DNA of 34,873 nt from Burkholderiaceae bacterium (lineage in GTDB: Bacteria; Pseudomonadota; Gammaproteobacteria; Burkholderiales; Burkholderiaceae_C). Positions 1 through 10,787 of the stretch are shown piece by piece (within the stretch, counting starts at the first letter, position 1; the number at the start of each line of letters is the position of its first letter). Below the pieces are notes generated by a model. The model saw nothing but the letters and a program-made list of their open reading frames with translations, searched no databases and had not been told where the DNA came from. Location: the NCBI GenBank assembly GCA_014879745.1, contig JACSRM010000239.1:1-34873 (forward strand). Direction: 5' to 3'. The translations under genes and the position numbers were made by a program.

Positions 1-1064
1 TCCTTGTGGATGATCTCGAGCGCCTTCGTGACGCCGGCTTCGCCCATCGCGCCCAGGCCGTAGACCATCGCGCGGCCGATGTAGGTGCCGCGCGCGCCGA
101 GCGCCCAGGCCTTGAGCACGTCCTGCCCGGAGCGGATGCCGCCGTCGAGGTGGACCTCGATGCTGCTGCCGACCGCATCGACGATCGCCGGCAGCGCGCG
201 GATGCTCGAATCGGCGCCGTCGAGCTGCCTGCCGCCGTGGTTGCTGACGACGATCGCATCGGCGCCGCTGGCGACGGCGAGTTTCGCGTCCTCGACGTCC
301 ATGATGCCTTTGAGAATCAGCTTGCCGCCCCATTGCTTCTTGACCCACTCGACGTCCGGCCACGACAAGCGCGGGTCGAACTGCTCGTTGGTCCAGGCGG
401 CGAGCGAGCTCATGTCGCTCACGCCCTTGACGTGGCCGACGAGGTTGCCGAAGCTGCGCCGCTTCGTCGCCGCCATGCCGAGGCACCAGCGCGGCTTTGT
501 CATCAGGTTGACGATGTTCTTCAGCGTCGGCCGCGGCGGCGCGGTCAACCCGTTCTTCAAATCCTTGTGGCGCTGGCCGATCACCTGCAGGTCGAGCGTG
601 AGCACGAGCGCGCTGCAGTGCACCGCCTTGCAGCGTTCGATCATGCGCGCCATCGCGTCGCGGTCGCGCATCATGTAGAGCTGGAACCAGAACGGCGCCT
701 GCGTGTGGGCGGCGACGTCCTCCATCGAGCAGATGCTCATCGTCGACAGCGTGAACGGGATGCCGAACTTGTGCGCCGCGCGCGCGGCGTGCATCTCGCC
801 GTCGGCGTGCTGCATGCCGGTGAGGCCGACGGGGGCGATCGCGACCGGCATCTTGACGTCGATGCCGACCATCTGCGTCGCCGTCGTGCGGCCCTCCATG
901 TTGACGGCGACGCGCTGGCGCAGCTTGATCGGCTGGAAGTCGCTCTCGTTCGCGCGGTAGGTGCCCTCGGTCCATGAGCCGGAGTCGGCGTAGTCGTAGA
1001 ACATGCGCGGCACGCGCTTCTCGGCGAGCACGCGCAGGTCTTCGATATTGGTGATCACGGGCAT
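1..1064 (-). CDS. lldD: FMN-dependent alpha-hydroxy-acid / L-lactate dehydrogenase (3' end beyond window)
   Basis: Reverse-strand translation from ATG at 1064: MPVITNIEDLRVLAEKRVPRMFYDYADSGSWTEGTYRANE...; near the left edge ...ILKGIMDVEDAKLAVASGADAIVVSNHGGRQLDGA... and HLDGGIRSGQDVLKAWALGA, typical FMN-dependent alpha-hydroxy acid dehydrogenase motifs. Confidence 0.88.
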   Translation of the reverse strand, partial: MPVITNIEDLRVLAEKRVPRMFYDYADSGSWTEGTYRANESDFQPIKLRQRVAVNMEGRTTATQMVGIDVKMPVAIAPVGLTGMQHADGEMHAARAAHKFGIPFTLSTMSICSMEDVAAHTQAPFWFQLYMMRDRDAMARMIERCKAVHCSALVLTLDLQVIGQRHKDLKNGLTAPPRPTLKNIVNLMTKPRWCLGMAATKRRSFGNLVGHVKGVSDMSSLAAWTNEQFDPRLSWPDVEWVKKQWGGKLILKGIMDVEDAKLAVASGADAIVVSNHGGRQLDGADSSIRALPAIVDAVGSSIEVHLDGGIRSGQDVLKAWALGARGTYIGRAMVYGLGAMGEAGVTKALEIIHK

Positions 1065-2353
1065 GGCGTCTCCTCGTCGTCGTTGCGGGCACGAGCCGCG
1101 CGCGGCCCGGCCGCCATTGTCGCAAGCTGCGGCGCGGTCTCGGGCGCGTCGAACAGCGGCAGCGCGTAGCTCGCCGAAGGCTCGCGAGCGAACGTCGGTG
1201 CAGGCTCGCGCGGTGCAGCCGACGCGACCGGCTTCACGAGATCGGCGATCTTCGCCAGCGCCCCGGCGCGCACGCCCAGCAGCCGCAGCCGGCGCGTCAG
1301 GTCGACGCGCTTCAGGCATTCGCCGGCCGCGCGGCGGATGCTGCGCGCGTCCATCGTGTGCGCCGGCAGCGTCAGGTCGCGCGTCACGATCCTGAAATCA
1401 TCGAAGCGCAGCTTGATGCCTATCGTCCTGCTCGCATAGCCCTTGCGCGCGAGGTCGCCGGCGAGTTCGACACACAGGCCGGTCAGCAGCGGCGTGAGCG
1501 TCGCGCGGTCGCGCACCGCGTGCAGGTCGCGATCGAAGGTCGTCTCGCGGCTGATGCTCTTCGGCTCGGAGTACGTCACGACCGGCCGTTCGTCACGGCC
1601 GTGCGCCGCCTCATGCAGCCAGGCGCCGTAGTGCGCGCCGAAGTGGCCGACGAGCAGCGCCGCATCGGCCGCGGCCAGCTCGCCGATGCTGCGGATGCCG
1701 AGCGCCTCGAGACGCTGCGCCGCCTTCGGCCCGATGCCGTTGATGCGCCGGGCGGGCAGCGGCCAGATGCGCGCCGGGATTTCGTCGGTGCGCAAGAGGG
1801 TCAAGCCGTCGGGCTTGTCGAATTCGGAGCACAGCTTCGAGAGCAGCTTGTTCGGCGTGATGCCGATCGAGCACGTCAACCCCGTCGCGTCGAGCACCGC
1901 CGCCTTCAGCGCGACGCCGATCGCGCGCCCACCGTCGTCGTGCACGCCGGGTAGATCGCTGAGGTCGATGTAGATCTCGTCGATGCCGCGATCCTCGACG
2001 AGCGGTGCGATCTGACGTACCGCATCCTTGAAGCGGCGCGAATAGCGGCGGTATTCGTCGAAGTCGACCGGCAGCAGCACGGCGTCGGGCGCGAGCGCGG
2101 CGGCCTTCATGAGGCCGAGGCCGGAGTTGACGCCGAACGCGCGCGCCGCATACGTCGCCGTCGTGATGACGCCGCGGCCGGTGTAGTGGCGCAGCCTTGC
2201 GAAGCGGCGCGTGCCGTCGGCCAGCACGCGCGGCGCATGGTCGCGCCCGCCGCCGATCACGACCGGCTCGCCCTTCAACTCGGGGTAGCGCAGCAACTCG
2301 ACCGAGGCATAGAACGCGTCCATGTCGAGATGCGCGATCAGACGCTCGGGCAT
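1055..2353 (-). CDS. dinB: DNA polymerase IV (Y-family)
   Basis: MPERLIAHLDMDAFYASVELLRYPELKGEPVVIGGG..., EDRGIDEIYIDLSDL, LTCSIGITPNKLLSKLCSEFDKPDGLT, INGIGPKAAQRLEALGI: Y-family polymerase motifs. Start chosen at ATG 2353 inside the longer ORF. Confidence 0.93.
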   Translation of the reverse strand: MPERLIAHLDMDAFYASVELLRYPELKGEPVVIGGGRDHAPRVLADGTRRFARLRHYTGRGVITTATYAARAFGVNSGLGLMKAAALAPDAVLLPVDFDEYRRYSRRFKDAVRQIAPLVEDRGIDEIYIDLSDLPGVHDDGGRAIGVALKAAVLDATGLTCSIGITPNKLLSKLCSEFDKPDGLTLLRTDEIPARIWPLPARRINGIGPKAAQRLEALGIRSIGELAAADAALLVGHFGAHYGAWLHEAAHGRDERPVVTYSEPKSISRETTFDRDLHAVRDRATLTPLLTGLCVELAGDLARKGYASRTIGIKLRFDDFRIVTRDLTLPAHTMDARSIRRAAGECLKRVDLTRRLRLLGVRAGALAKIADLVKPVASAAPREPAPTFAREPSASYALPLFDAPETAPQLATMAAGPRAARARNDDEETPCP

Positions 2354-2389
2354 GGTCGGCTTCAACCGCGCTGCGGACGTCGTGCAACC

Positions 2390-2405
2390 CTGTACATAAA
2401 GACAG
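2390..2405. promoter_or_regulatory. Candidate LexA/SOS box
   Basis: CTGTACATAAAGACAG = CTGT-N8-ACAG, 36 bp upstream of the dinB start codon. Confidence 0.75.
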
Positions 2406-2491
2406 TGTAGCGGCCCGGCCGGTGTCTGCCAATCGTGTCCAGGTTCGCGTCCGGGTTCGCGTTTTCTGCGCCAGCAGCGATGATTGGCGCG

Positions 2492-3040
2492 ATGGCCGGA
2501 CACGACACAGCGATTCGCGAAGCGGCATGCACCGCGCGTCTGACGCTCGAGCCGCTGCGCGCCGAACATGCGGCGCAGCTTTTCCCGCTGCTTGCCGATC
2601 CGCGTCTGTATACCTATGTCGACGACGAGGCGCGGGCGAGCGTCGCGCTGCTCGCCGCACGCTTCGCCGAGCTCGCGCGCGGCGCGCCGCCGGAGGACAA
2701 CGAGGTCTGGCTCAACTGGGTGATGCGGCGCCGCGCCGACGGCGCGGCGATCGGCACGCTGCAGGCGACGCTCGAACCCGGCGGCCGCGCCTGGATCGGC
2801 TATCTGCTCACGCCGTCGGCCTGGGGCCAGGGCTTTGCGACCGAAGCCTGCGCGTGGCTCGTGGCCGAGCTCGCGCAGCGGTACGGCAGTTCCGAGATTC
2901 TCGCCAGCGTCGACGCGCGCAACGCGAAATCGATCGCGCTGCTCGAGCGTCTGGGCTTCACCCGCGTCGCGACCGGCGCCGCCGAACTGCATGGCGAGCC
3001 GACGATCGACCATCGCTATCGGCTGTCCGTCGCCGCCTGA
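2492..3040 (+). CDS. GNAT family N-acetyltransferase (RimJ/RimL-like)
   Basis: ARLTLEPLRAEHAAQLFPLLADPRLYTYV...AIGTLQATLEPGGRAWIGYLLTPSAWGQGFATEACAWLVAEL...NAKSIALLERLGFTRV. Start could be earlier (2435 or 2480). Confidence 0.85.
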   Translation: MAGHDTAIREAACTARLTLEPLRAEHAAQLFPLLADPRLYTYVDDEARASVALLAARFAELARGAPPEDNEVWLNWVMRRRADGAAIGTLQATLEPGGRAWIGYLLTPSAWGQGFATEACAWLVAELAQRYGSSEILASVDARNAKSIALLERLGFTRVATGAAELHGEPTIDHRYRLSVAA

Positions 3041-4209
3041 AGCGGGGTGCGCCGCCACAGCAGCACGGCGAGCGCCGCGGCGCTGAAGACGGCGCCGGCC
3101 GCGAATGTCGCGCCGCCGCCGATGCGGTCCCACAGCAGCCCGGCAAGCGTGCTCGCGGCGAGCAGCGCGACGCCGCTGGCGAGGTTGAAAAAGCCGAACG
3201 CCGTGCCGCGCAGCGCGGGCGGCGCGGCGCCCGCCACCATCGTCGCGAGCAGCCCCTGCGTGATGCCCAGATGAAGCCCCCACAGCGCGATGCCCCCGCC
3301 GACGACAAGCGCGTGCGTGCCGAGCGCGAGCAGCAGGTCGGCGGCGATCAGCACCGCCAGCCCGGCGGCGAGCAGGCGGCGGTGGCTCACCCTGTCCGCG
3401 AGCCTGCCGAACGGATACGCGACGAGCGCATAGACGAGATTCATGCCGACGAAGACGAGCGGCGTCCACGCGAGCGCCAGGCCGGCTTGGGCCGCGCGCA
3501 GCACGAGGAAGGCCTCGCTGAAGCGCGCCAGCGTGAACGCCGCGCCGACCGCGACGACCCACCAGTAGGCCGGCCCGAGTTCGCGCAGCCTGTCGCGGCG
3601 GATCGGATTCGCGTGCGGCGCGCCGGGCGGGCGTTCGGGTTCGCGCACGCCGAACGCGAGCAGCGCGACCGACAGCACGGCCGGGATCACGGCGACCCAG
3701 AAAACGGCGCGCAGGTCGTTCGCCCACAGCAGCATCAGCGCGATGGCCAGCAGCGGTCCGAGAAAGGCGCCGGCCGTATCGAGCGCCTGGCGCAGGCCGA
3801 ATGCGGCGCCGCGCACCGCGGGCGGCGCGAGATCGGCGACCAGCGCGTCGCGCGGCGCGCCGCGGATGCCCTTGCCGACGCGATCGATGAGTCGCGCGGC
3901 GAGCACGAATCCGGCCGTCGGCGCGAGCGCGAAGAGCGGCTTGGACAGCGCCCCGAGGCCGTAGCCCAGCACCGCGAGCGGCTTGCGCCGGCCCATGGCA
4001 TCCGACAGCACGCCGGAAAAGACCTTCACGATCAGCGCCGTCGCCTCGGCCGCGCCTTCGATCAACCCGAGCGTGAACGCGCTCGCCCCCAGAGTCGTCA
4101 CGAGGAAGACCGGCAGCAGGCTGTGGATCAGCTCGGACGAGATATCCATCAGCAGGCTGACGAAGCCGAGCGCCCAGATCGCAGGCGGGACGCGGGGGCG
4201 AGGCTGCAT
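3016..4209 (-). CDS. MFS transporter
   Basis: Multi-TM protein: MQPRPRVPPAIWALGFVSLLMDISSELIHSLLPVFLVTTLGASAFTLGLIEGAAEATALIVKVFSGVLSDAMGRRKPLAVLGYGLGAL; MFS loop DAMGRRKPL. Confidence 0.9.
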   Translation of the reverse strand: MQPRPRVPPAIWALGFVSLLMDISSELIHSLLPVFLVTTLGASAFTLGLIEGAAEATALIVKVFSGVLSDAMGRRKPLAVLGYGLGALSKPLFALAPTAGFVLAARLIDRVGKGIRGAPRDALVADLAPPAVRGAAFGLRQALDTAGAFLGPLLAIALMLLWANDLRAVFWVAVIPAVLSVALLAFGVREPERPPGAPHANPIRRDRLRELGPAYWWVVAVGAAFTLARFSEAFLVLRAAQAGLALAWTPLVFVGMNLVYALVAYPFGRLADRVSHRRLLAAGLAVLIAADLLLALGTHALVVGGGIALWGLHLGITQGLLATMVAGAAPPALRGTAFGFFNLASGVALLAASTLAGLLWDRIGGGATFAAGAVFSAAALAVLLWRRTPLQAATDSR

Positions 4210-4291
4210 GGGGCAGGGGCGGGCGCGCGGCGAGGCGAAGCCGGATCGTCGCACGTCCGGTCGTGCTTCGGGCGCGCCGGATAATCGATCC

Positions 4292-5227
4292 ATGCATGTG
4301 ATGGTCCCGTTCGCGTCGACGCTGTCCGAAGCCTGCGTCCATGCGCTGCGCGATCTGCAACTGCCGAACCTGTCGCGCCTGCTGGCGCGGCTCGCGCCGA
4401 CCGTCCGCGAAGGCGGCGACGAGTACGCCTTGTCGATGCCGCACGAGCGCGCGTTTGCGTCCGCGCTCGGCTGGCAGGGCGCCGACGGCTGTCTGCCGTG
4501 GGCCGCACGTCTGGCGCAGACGGACGGCATCGACACCGGCGGCGAGCTTGCATGGGGCCTGCTGACGCCGGTGCACTGGCATCTGGCGGCCGATCATGTC
4601 GCGCTCGTCGATCCGGCCGAGCTCGCGCTTGCCGATGCCGAATCGCGCGCCTTGCTCGAGGCCTTGCAGCCGCTGTTCGAAAGCGAAGGCTGGCGCATCG
4701 AATACGGTGCGCCGCTGCGCTGGTACGCGGCGCACGCATCGCTGCGCGATCTGCCGTGCGCGGCGATCGAGCGCGTGATCGGCCGCAATGTCGATATCTG
4801 GATGCCGGCCGATCCGCGCGTCGCGCTCGTTCGAAGGCTGCAAAGCGAAGTGCAGATGCTGCTCTATACCGACGCGACGAACGAGGCACGCGAGGCGCGC
4901 GGTGCGCTGGCGGTGAACTCGTTCTGGCTCAGCGGCTGCGGCGTGCGTCAGACGCCGTCCGCCGCGCCCGATCTGCACGTCGACGACGCGCTGCGCGCGA
5001 GCGCGCTCGCAGAAGACTGGGCCGACTGGGCCGACGCCTGGCGCGCGCTGGACGCCGGGCCCATCGCCGAGCTGCTGCGCGCTGCCGGCCGCGGCGAACC
5101 GGTTGCCCTGACGCTGTGCGGTGAACGCCACGCGCAGCGCTTCGAGGCGTCGCGGCAGTCGTTCTGGCAGCGTGCCGGCGCGGCCCTGCGCAGTCCGGCC
5201 GTCGCGCCGGTGCTGGAGGCCTTGTGA
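4292..5227 (+). CDS. Conserved protein next to recJ; phosphoglycerate-mutase-like/regulatory protein
   Basis: MHVMVPFASTLSEACVHALRDLQLPNLSRLLARLAP...; intact ORF, stop overlaps recJ start. Family assignment from recalled genomic context only. Confidence 0.6.
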   Translation: MHVMVPFASTLSEACVHALRDLQLPNLSRLLARLAPTVREGGDEYALSMPHERAFASALGWQGADGCLPWAARLAQTDGIDTGGELAWGLLTPVHWHLAADHVALVDPAELALADAESRALLEALQPLFESEGWRIEYGAPLRWYAAHASLRDLPCAAIERVIGRNVDIWMPADPRVALVRRLQSEVQMLLYTDATNEAREARGALAVNSFWLSGCGVRQTPSAAPDLHVDDALRASALAEDWADWADAWRALDAGPIAELLRAAGRGEPVALTLCGERHAQRFEASRQSFWQRAGAALRSPAVAPVLEAL

Positions 5228-6990
5228 CCGCAAGCCCGCAGCGGGACCCTATTGCGCGTGGCGCAGGCGCGCCGACCCTGGTGCAGCGCCAGGCCGAGCC
5301 GCGCGCCGCGTTCGCGCTCGAGGCGGCAGGCGTGCATCCCTTGCTCGCGCGGCTCTTCGCCGCGCGCGGCGTGCGCAGCGCCGACGAACTCGACGACAGC
5401 CTCGCGCGGCTGCTGCCGCCGGCCGGGCTGCGCGGCGCGGACGATGCCGCGCGGCTGCTGGCCGATGCGATCGCGCAGGGCAAGCCGATCTGCGTCGTCG
5501 CCGACTACGACTGCGATGGCGCCACGGCGTGCGCGGTCGCGCTGCGCGGACTGGCGCTGCTCGGCGCGCCGCGCGCGACGCTGCGCTATGTCGTGCCCGA
5601 TCGCGCGCTGCACGGCTACGGGCTGACGCCGGCGATCGTCGATCTGGCCTGCGCGCCGCTGGCGCCCGGGCTGCTGCTGACGGTCGACAACGGCATCGCA
5701 AGCCTGGAAGGCGTGGCCCACGCGCGCGCGCGCGGCATCGACGTGCTCGTCACCGACCATCACCTGCCGGCGCTCGCGGCAGACAGCGTCGTGCTGCCAC
5801 CGGCCAACGTCATCGTCAACCCGAACCAGCCCGGCTGCGGTTTCGCAAGCAAATCGCTGGCCGGCGTCGGCGTGATGTTCTACGTGCTGCTCGCATTGCG
5901 CGGCGAGCTGCGCGCGCGCGGTGCCTTCACGGCGCAGGATCAGCCGCGCCTCGATGCGCTGCTCGACCTCGTCGCGCTCGGCACGGTCGCCGATGTCGTG
6001 CGCCTGGACGCGAACAACCGGCGGCTCGTCGCGCAGGGCTTGCGGCGGGTGCGCGCCGGCCGCCTGCAGCCGGGGCTCGCGGCGCTGTTCGCCGCCGCCG
6101 GGCGCGATCCGGCGCGCGCCACCGCGTTCGACTTCGGCTTCGCGCTCGGCCCGCGCATCAACGCCGCGGGGCGGCTGGCCGATATGACGCTCGGCATCGA
6201 GTGCCTGCTGACCGACGATCACGCGCGCGCCGCCGAACTCGCACAGCAGCTCGACGCGATGAACCGCGAGCGGCGCGAGGTCGAGGCCGGGATGCGCGAG
6301 CAGGCCGAGGCGGCGCTGGAGGCGTCGCTGCCCGTCGACGCCGATCCGCCGCCTGCAGTCGCCGTCTTCGATGCCGCGTTTCACGAGGGCGTCGTCGGCA
6401 TCGTCGCGTCGCGCCTGAAGGATTGCCTGCACCGGCCGGCATTCGTCTTCGCGCCGGGCCGCGACGGCACGCTCAAGGGATCGGGCCGCTCGATCGCCGG
6501 CTTTCACCTGCGCGACGCGCTCGATCTCGTGAGCAAGCGCGAACCGGGGCTGCTGCTGCGCTTCGGCGGGCATGCGATGGCGGCCGGCTGCACGATCGCC
6601 GCGACCGGTTTCGCGGCCTTCGAGCGCGAACTGCAGCGTGTCGCGGCCGAGCAGCTCGGCGCCGCGCTGCTTGCGCGCCGGCTCGCGACCGACGGCCCGC
6701 TGGGCGCCGAGCACTTCGAGCTCGACACCGTGCGCGCGATCGAGGCCCAGGTCTGGGGCCAGGGGTTCGATGCGCCGGTCTGGGTCGACGAGGTCGACGT
6801 GCTCGCGCAGCGTCTGGTCGGCGAGAAGCACCTGAAGCTCACGCTGCGCCACGCCGGCGTCGTGCGCGAGGCGATCTGGTTCGGCAGAGCCGAGCCGCTC
6901 GCGGCCCGCGCGCGCCTCGCCTACCGGCTCGCGATCGATACCTACAACGGCCGCGAGCGGCTGCAGATGGTGGTGCAGGCCGCGGGCTGA
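5224..6990 (+). CDS. recJ: Single-stranded-DNA-specific exonuclease RecJ
   Basis: DHH phosphoesterase motifs: ICVVADYDCDGATACAVAL, VTDHHLP, LALGTVADVVRL, FALGPRINAAGRLADM, GSGRSIAGFHLRDAL. GTG start at 5224 overlapping the upstream TGA (GTGA). Confidence 0.95.
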   Translation: MTASPQRDPIARGAGAPTLVQRQAEPRAAFALEAAGVHPLLARLFAARGVRSADELDDSLARLLPPAGLRGADDAARLLADAIAQGKPICVVADYDCDGATACAVALRGLALLGAPRATLRYVVPDRALHGYGLTPAIVDLACAPLAPGLLLTVDNGIASLEGVAHARARGIDVLVTDHHLPALAADSVVLPPANVIVNPNQPGCGFASKSLAGVGVMFYVLLALRGELRARGAFTAQDQPRLDALLDLVALGTVADVVRLDANNRRLVAQGLRRVRAGRLQPGLAALFAAAGRDPARATAFDFGFALGPRINAAGRLADMTLGIECLLTDDHARAAELAQQLDAMNRERREVEAGMREQAEAALEASLPVDADPPPAVAVFDAAFHEGVVGIVASRLKDCLHRPAFVFAPGRDGTLKGSGRSIAGFHLRDALDLVSKREPGLLLRFGGHAMAAGCTIAATGFAAFERELQRVAAEQLGAALLARRLATDGPLGAEHFELDTVRAIEAQVWGQGFDAPVWVDEVDVLAQRLVGEKHLKLTLRHAGVVREAIWFGRAEPLAARARLAYRLAIDTYNGRERLQMVVQAAG

Positions 6991-6996
6991 CGCCGC

Positions 6997-8328
6997 CTAT
7001 TCGAGGAACAGCAGGCCCGGCGTCTCGAGCCGCGTGCGCAGCGCCTGCACGAAGCGTGCGGCGTCGATGCCGTCGACGACGCGGTGGTCGAACGACGACG
7101 ACAGGTTCATCAGCAGCCGCGGGACGACGGCGCCGCCGCGCATCGTCGGCCGCTCGATCATGCGGTTGACACCGACGATCGCGACCTCGGGGCGGTTGAT
7201 GACCGGCGTCGAGACGATGCCGCCGAGTGCGCCCAGGCTCGTGATCGTGATCGTCGAGCCGGCCAGTTCGTCGCGCGTCGCGCTGCCGTTGCGCGCCGCT
7301 TCGGCCAGGCGCGCGACCTCGGCCGCCGCGGCCCACAGGTCGAGCGACTCGGCGTGGCGCACGACCGGAACGAGCAGGCCGTGCTCGGACTGCGTCGCGA
7401 TGCCGATGTGCACCGCGCCGTGGCGGGTGAGGGTGCCGGCGTCGTCGTCGAACAGTGCGTTGATCTGCGGAAACTCGCGCACCGCGAGCACGATCGCGCG
7501 CATCAGCAGCGGCAGCAGCGTGAGCCGCACGCGCTCGCCCTGCCACTTCGCGTTGAGCGCGACGCGCAGCGCCTCGACCTCGGTCACGTCGACTTCCTCG
7601 ACGTAGCTGAAATGCGGGATGCGCCGCTTGGCCTCCTGCATCCGCATCGCGATGCGCCGGCGCAGGCCGATGACCGGGATCACCTCCTCGTCGGTGCGCG
7701 CCATGTCGCGGCCGGCCGCCGCCGCCGGCGCACGCCCTGCGCCGTGCGCCGCGGCATGGGCGTCGAGGTCGGCCTGCATGATGCGGCCCGCCGGGCCGCT
7801 GGCGGCGACGCCGGCGAGGTCGATGCCAAGCTCCCACGCGCGGCGCCGCACCGATGGCGACGCGATCGGCCGCTCGCCGCTCGGCGCCGGACGCTGCGCC
7901 GCGGGCGCTGGCGCGCGCACCGGCGCCGGCGCCGCGACAGGTGCCGCAACCGGCGCCGGCGTCGCGACCGGAGCGGCAACCGGCGCCGGTGCGGGGACCG
8001 GTGCGGCAACGGGCGCCGCGGCTAACGTCGCCGTCGCAACCGGCGCTGCGGCCGGCGCGGCCGGTGCCGCTGCGCCGGGGCCATCGGCGCGCTCGATGCG
8101 GATCAGCTCGGCGCCGACCGCCAGTACCTGGCCGACTTCGCCGCCGAGCGCGAGCACGCGGCCGGCGACGGCGGACGGAATCTCGATCGTCGCCTTGTCG
8201 GTCAGCACATCGGCCAGCGCCTGGTCTTCGTGCACCTCGTCGCCGACCTTGACGTGCCAGGCGACGAGTTCGACTTCGGCGATACCCTCGCCGAGGTCGG
8301 GAACCTTGATCGTATGTGCGCTCATCAT
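6997..8328 (-). CDS. Dihydrolipoamide acyltransferase (E2) of a branched-chain-type 2-oxoacid dehydrogenase
   Basis: Lipoyl domain with LTDKATIEIPSAVAG; Ala/Pro-rich linker; E3-binding-like segment ASPSVRRRAWELGIDLAGVAASGPAGRIMQADL; catalytic SSSFDHRVVDGIDAARFVQ. Confidence 0.92.
   Translation of the reverse strand: MMSAHTIKVPDLGEGIAEVELVAWHVKVGDEVHEDQALADVLTDKATIEIPSAVAGRVLALGGEVGQVLAVGAELIRIERADGPGAAAPAAPAAAPVATATLAAAPVAAPVPAPAPVAAPVATPAPVAAPVAAPAPVRAPAPAAQRPAPSGERPIASPSVRRRAWELGIDLAGVAASGPAGRIMQADLDAHAAAHGAGRAPAAAAGRDMARTDEEVIPVIGLRRRIAMRMQEAKRRIPHFSYVEEVDVTEVEALRVALNAKWQGERVRLTLLPLLMRAIVLAVREFPQINALFDDDAGTLTRHGAVHIGIATQSEHGLLVPVVRHAESLDLWAAAAEVARLAEAARNGSATRDELAGSTITITSLGALGGIVSTPVINRPEVAIVGVNRMIERPTMRGGAVVPRLLMNLSSSFDHRVVDGIDAARFVQALRTRLETPGLLFLE
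7920..8020 (-). repeat. Imperfect 30-bp (10-aa) tandem repeats in the E2 Ala/Pro linker
   Basis: Encodes AAPVPAPAPV-AAPVATPAPV-AAPVAAPAPV; GCAACCGGCGCCGG recurs at 7946 and 7976. Confidence 0.8.
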
Positions 8329-9338
8329 GCCTCCATCGCGCGTTGGAAGGCGGCCGCGATGCGCGCCGGGCTCGGGAAGTACGACCACTCCTGCGCGTGC
8401 GGGTAGGGCGTGTCCCAGCCGGTCACGCGCTCGATCGGCGCTTCGAGGTGATAGAAGCAGTGCTCCTGCACGAGGGCGACAAGTTCGGCGCCGAAACCGC
8501 TGGTGCGCGTCGCCTCGTGGACGACGACGCAGCGCCCGGTCTTCTTCACCGACGCGACGATCGCCGGCAGATCGAGCGGCCAGATGCTGCGCAGGTCGAT
8601 GATCTCGGCGTCGACGCCGCTTTCCTTGGCCGCTGCCTCGCTGACGAAGACCATCGTGCCGTACGCCAGCACCGTGAGGTCGCTGCCCGGCCGCACGATG
8701 GCCGCCGATTCGAGCGGCACGGTGTAGTGGCCCTCGGGCACCTCGCTCGCCGGATGCTGCGACCACGGTACCGTCGGCCGTTCGTGGTGGCCGTCGAACG
8801 GGCCGTTGTACAGCCGCTTGGGCTCGAGGAAAATGACCGGGTCGTCGCACTCGATCGACGCGATCAGCAGCCCCTTGGCGTCGTAGGGCGTGCTCGGCAT
8901 CACGGTGCGGATGCCGCAGACGTGGGTGAAGAGCGCCTCCGGGCTCTGGCTGTGCGTCTGGCCGCCGAAGATGCCGCCGCCGCACGGCATGCGGATCGTG
9001 ATCGGCGCCGTGAAGTCGCCCGCCGAGCGGTGCCGCAGGCGCGCCGCTTCCGACACGATCTGGTCCGACGCCGGGTAGAAATAGTCGGCGAACTGGACCT
9101 CGACGACCGGGCGCAGCCCGTAGGCCGCCATGCCGATCGCCGAGCCGACGATGCCGCCTTCGGAGATCGGTGCGTCGAATACGCGCGAGCGGCCGTATTT
9201 CGCCTGCAGGCCCTCGGTGCAGCGGAAGACGCCGCCGAAATAGCCGACGTCCTGGCCGTAGATGACGACGTTGGCATCGCGCCCGAGCATCACGTCCATC
9301 GCCGAGCGCAGGGCCTGGATCATGGTCATCGTCGCCAT
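8325..9338 (-). CDS. 2-oxoacid dehydrogenase E1 component, beta subunit
   Basis: MATMTMIQALRSAMDVMLGRDANVVIYGQDVGYFGGVFRCTEGLQAKYGRSRVFDAPISEGGIVGSAIGMAAYGLRPVVEVQFADY...: transketolase-like E1beta. Confidence 0.93.
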   Translation of the reverse strand: MATMTMIQALRSAMDVMLGRDANVVIYGQDVGYFGGVFRCTEGLQAKYGRSRVFDAPISEGGIVGSAIGMAAYGLRPVVEVQFADYFYPASDQIVSEAARLRHRSAGDFTAPITIRMPCGGGIFGGQTHSQSPEALFTHVCGIRTVMPSTPYDAKGLLIASIECDDPVIFLEPKRLYNGPFDGHHERPTVPWSQHPASEVPEGHYTVPLESAAIVRPGSDLTVLAYGTMVFVSEAAAKESGVDAEIIDLRSIWPLDLPAIVASVKKTGRCVVVHEATRTSGFGAELVALVQEHCFYHLEAPIERVTGWDTPYPHAQEWSYFPSPARIAAAFQRAMEA

Positions 9339-9339
9339 C

Positions 9340-10710
<1,371 letters not shown>

Positions 10711-10787
10711 CTAGGGTAGCCGATCGGATCGCCGATTGCATCCGCGACTGCCCGCGTATCGCGCCGCCTCCCGAGCCCGGCGAAGGG

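Noticed and set aside
6-977. 323-aa plus-strand ORF at the left edge
   Set aside because: Shadow ORF antisense to the clear lactate-dehydrogenase-like gene; Arg/Asp/Ala-rich with no recognisable domain.
2197-4284. 695-aa plus-strand ORF
   Set aside because: Antisense/out-of-frame over the GNAT and MFS genes; composition (RRDRRQ... runs) is typical of GC-skewed shadow frames.
1055-5233. 1392-aa minus-strand ORF
   Set aside because: High-GC read-through frame: only its C-terminal 432 aa are dinB. The rest is antisense to the GNAT, MFS-region and recJ-adjacent genes and has low-complexity Arg/Ala-rich composition.
4948-6852. 634-aa minus-strand ORF opposite recJ
   Set aside because: Antisense to recJ, which has all DHH motifs; no independent domain evidence.
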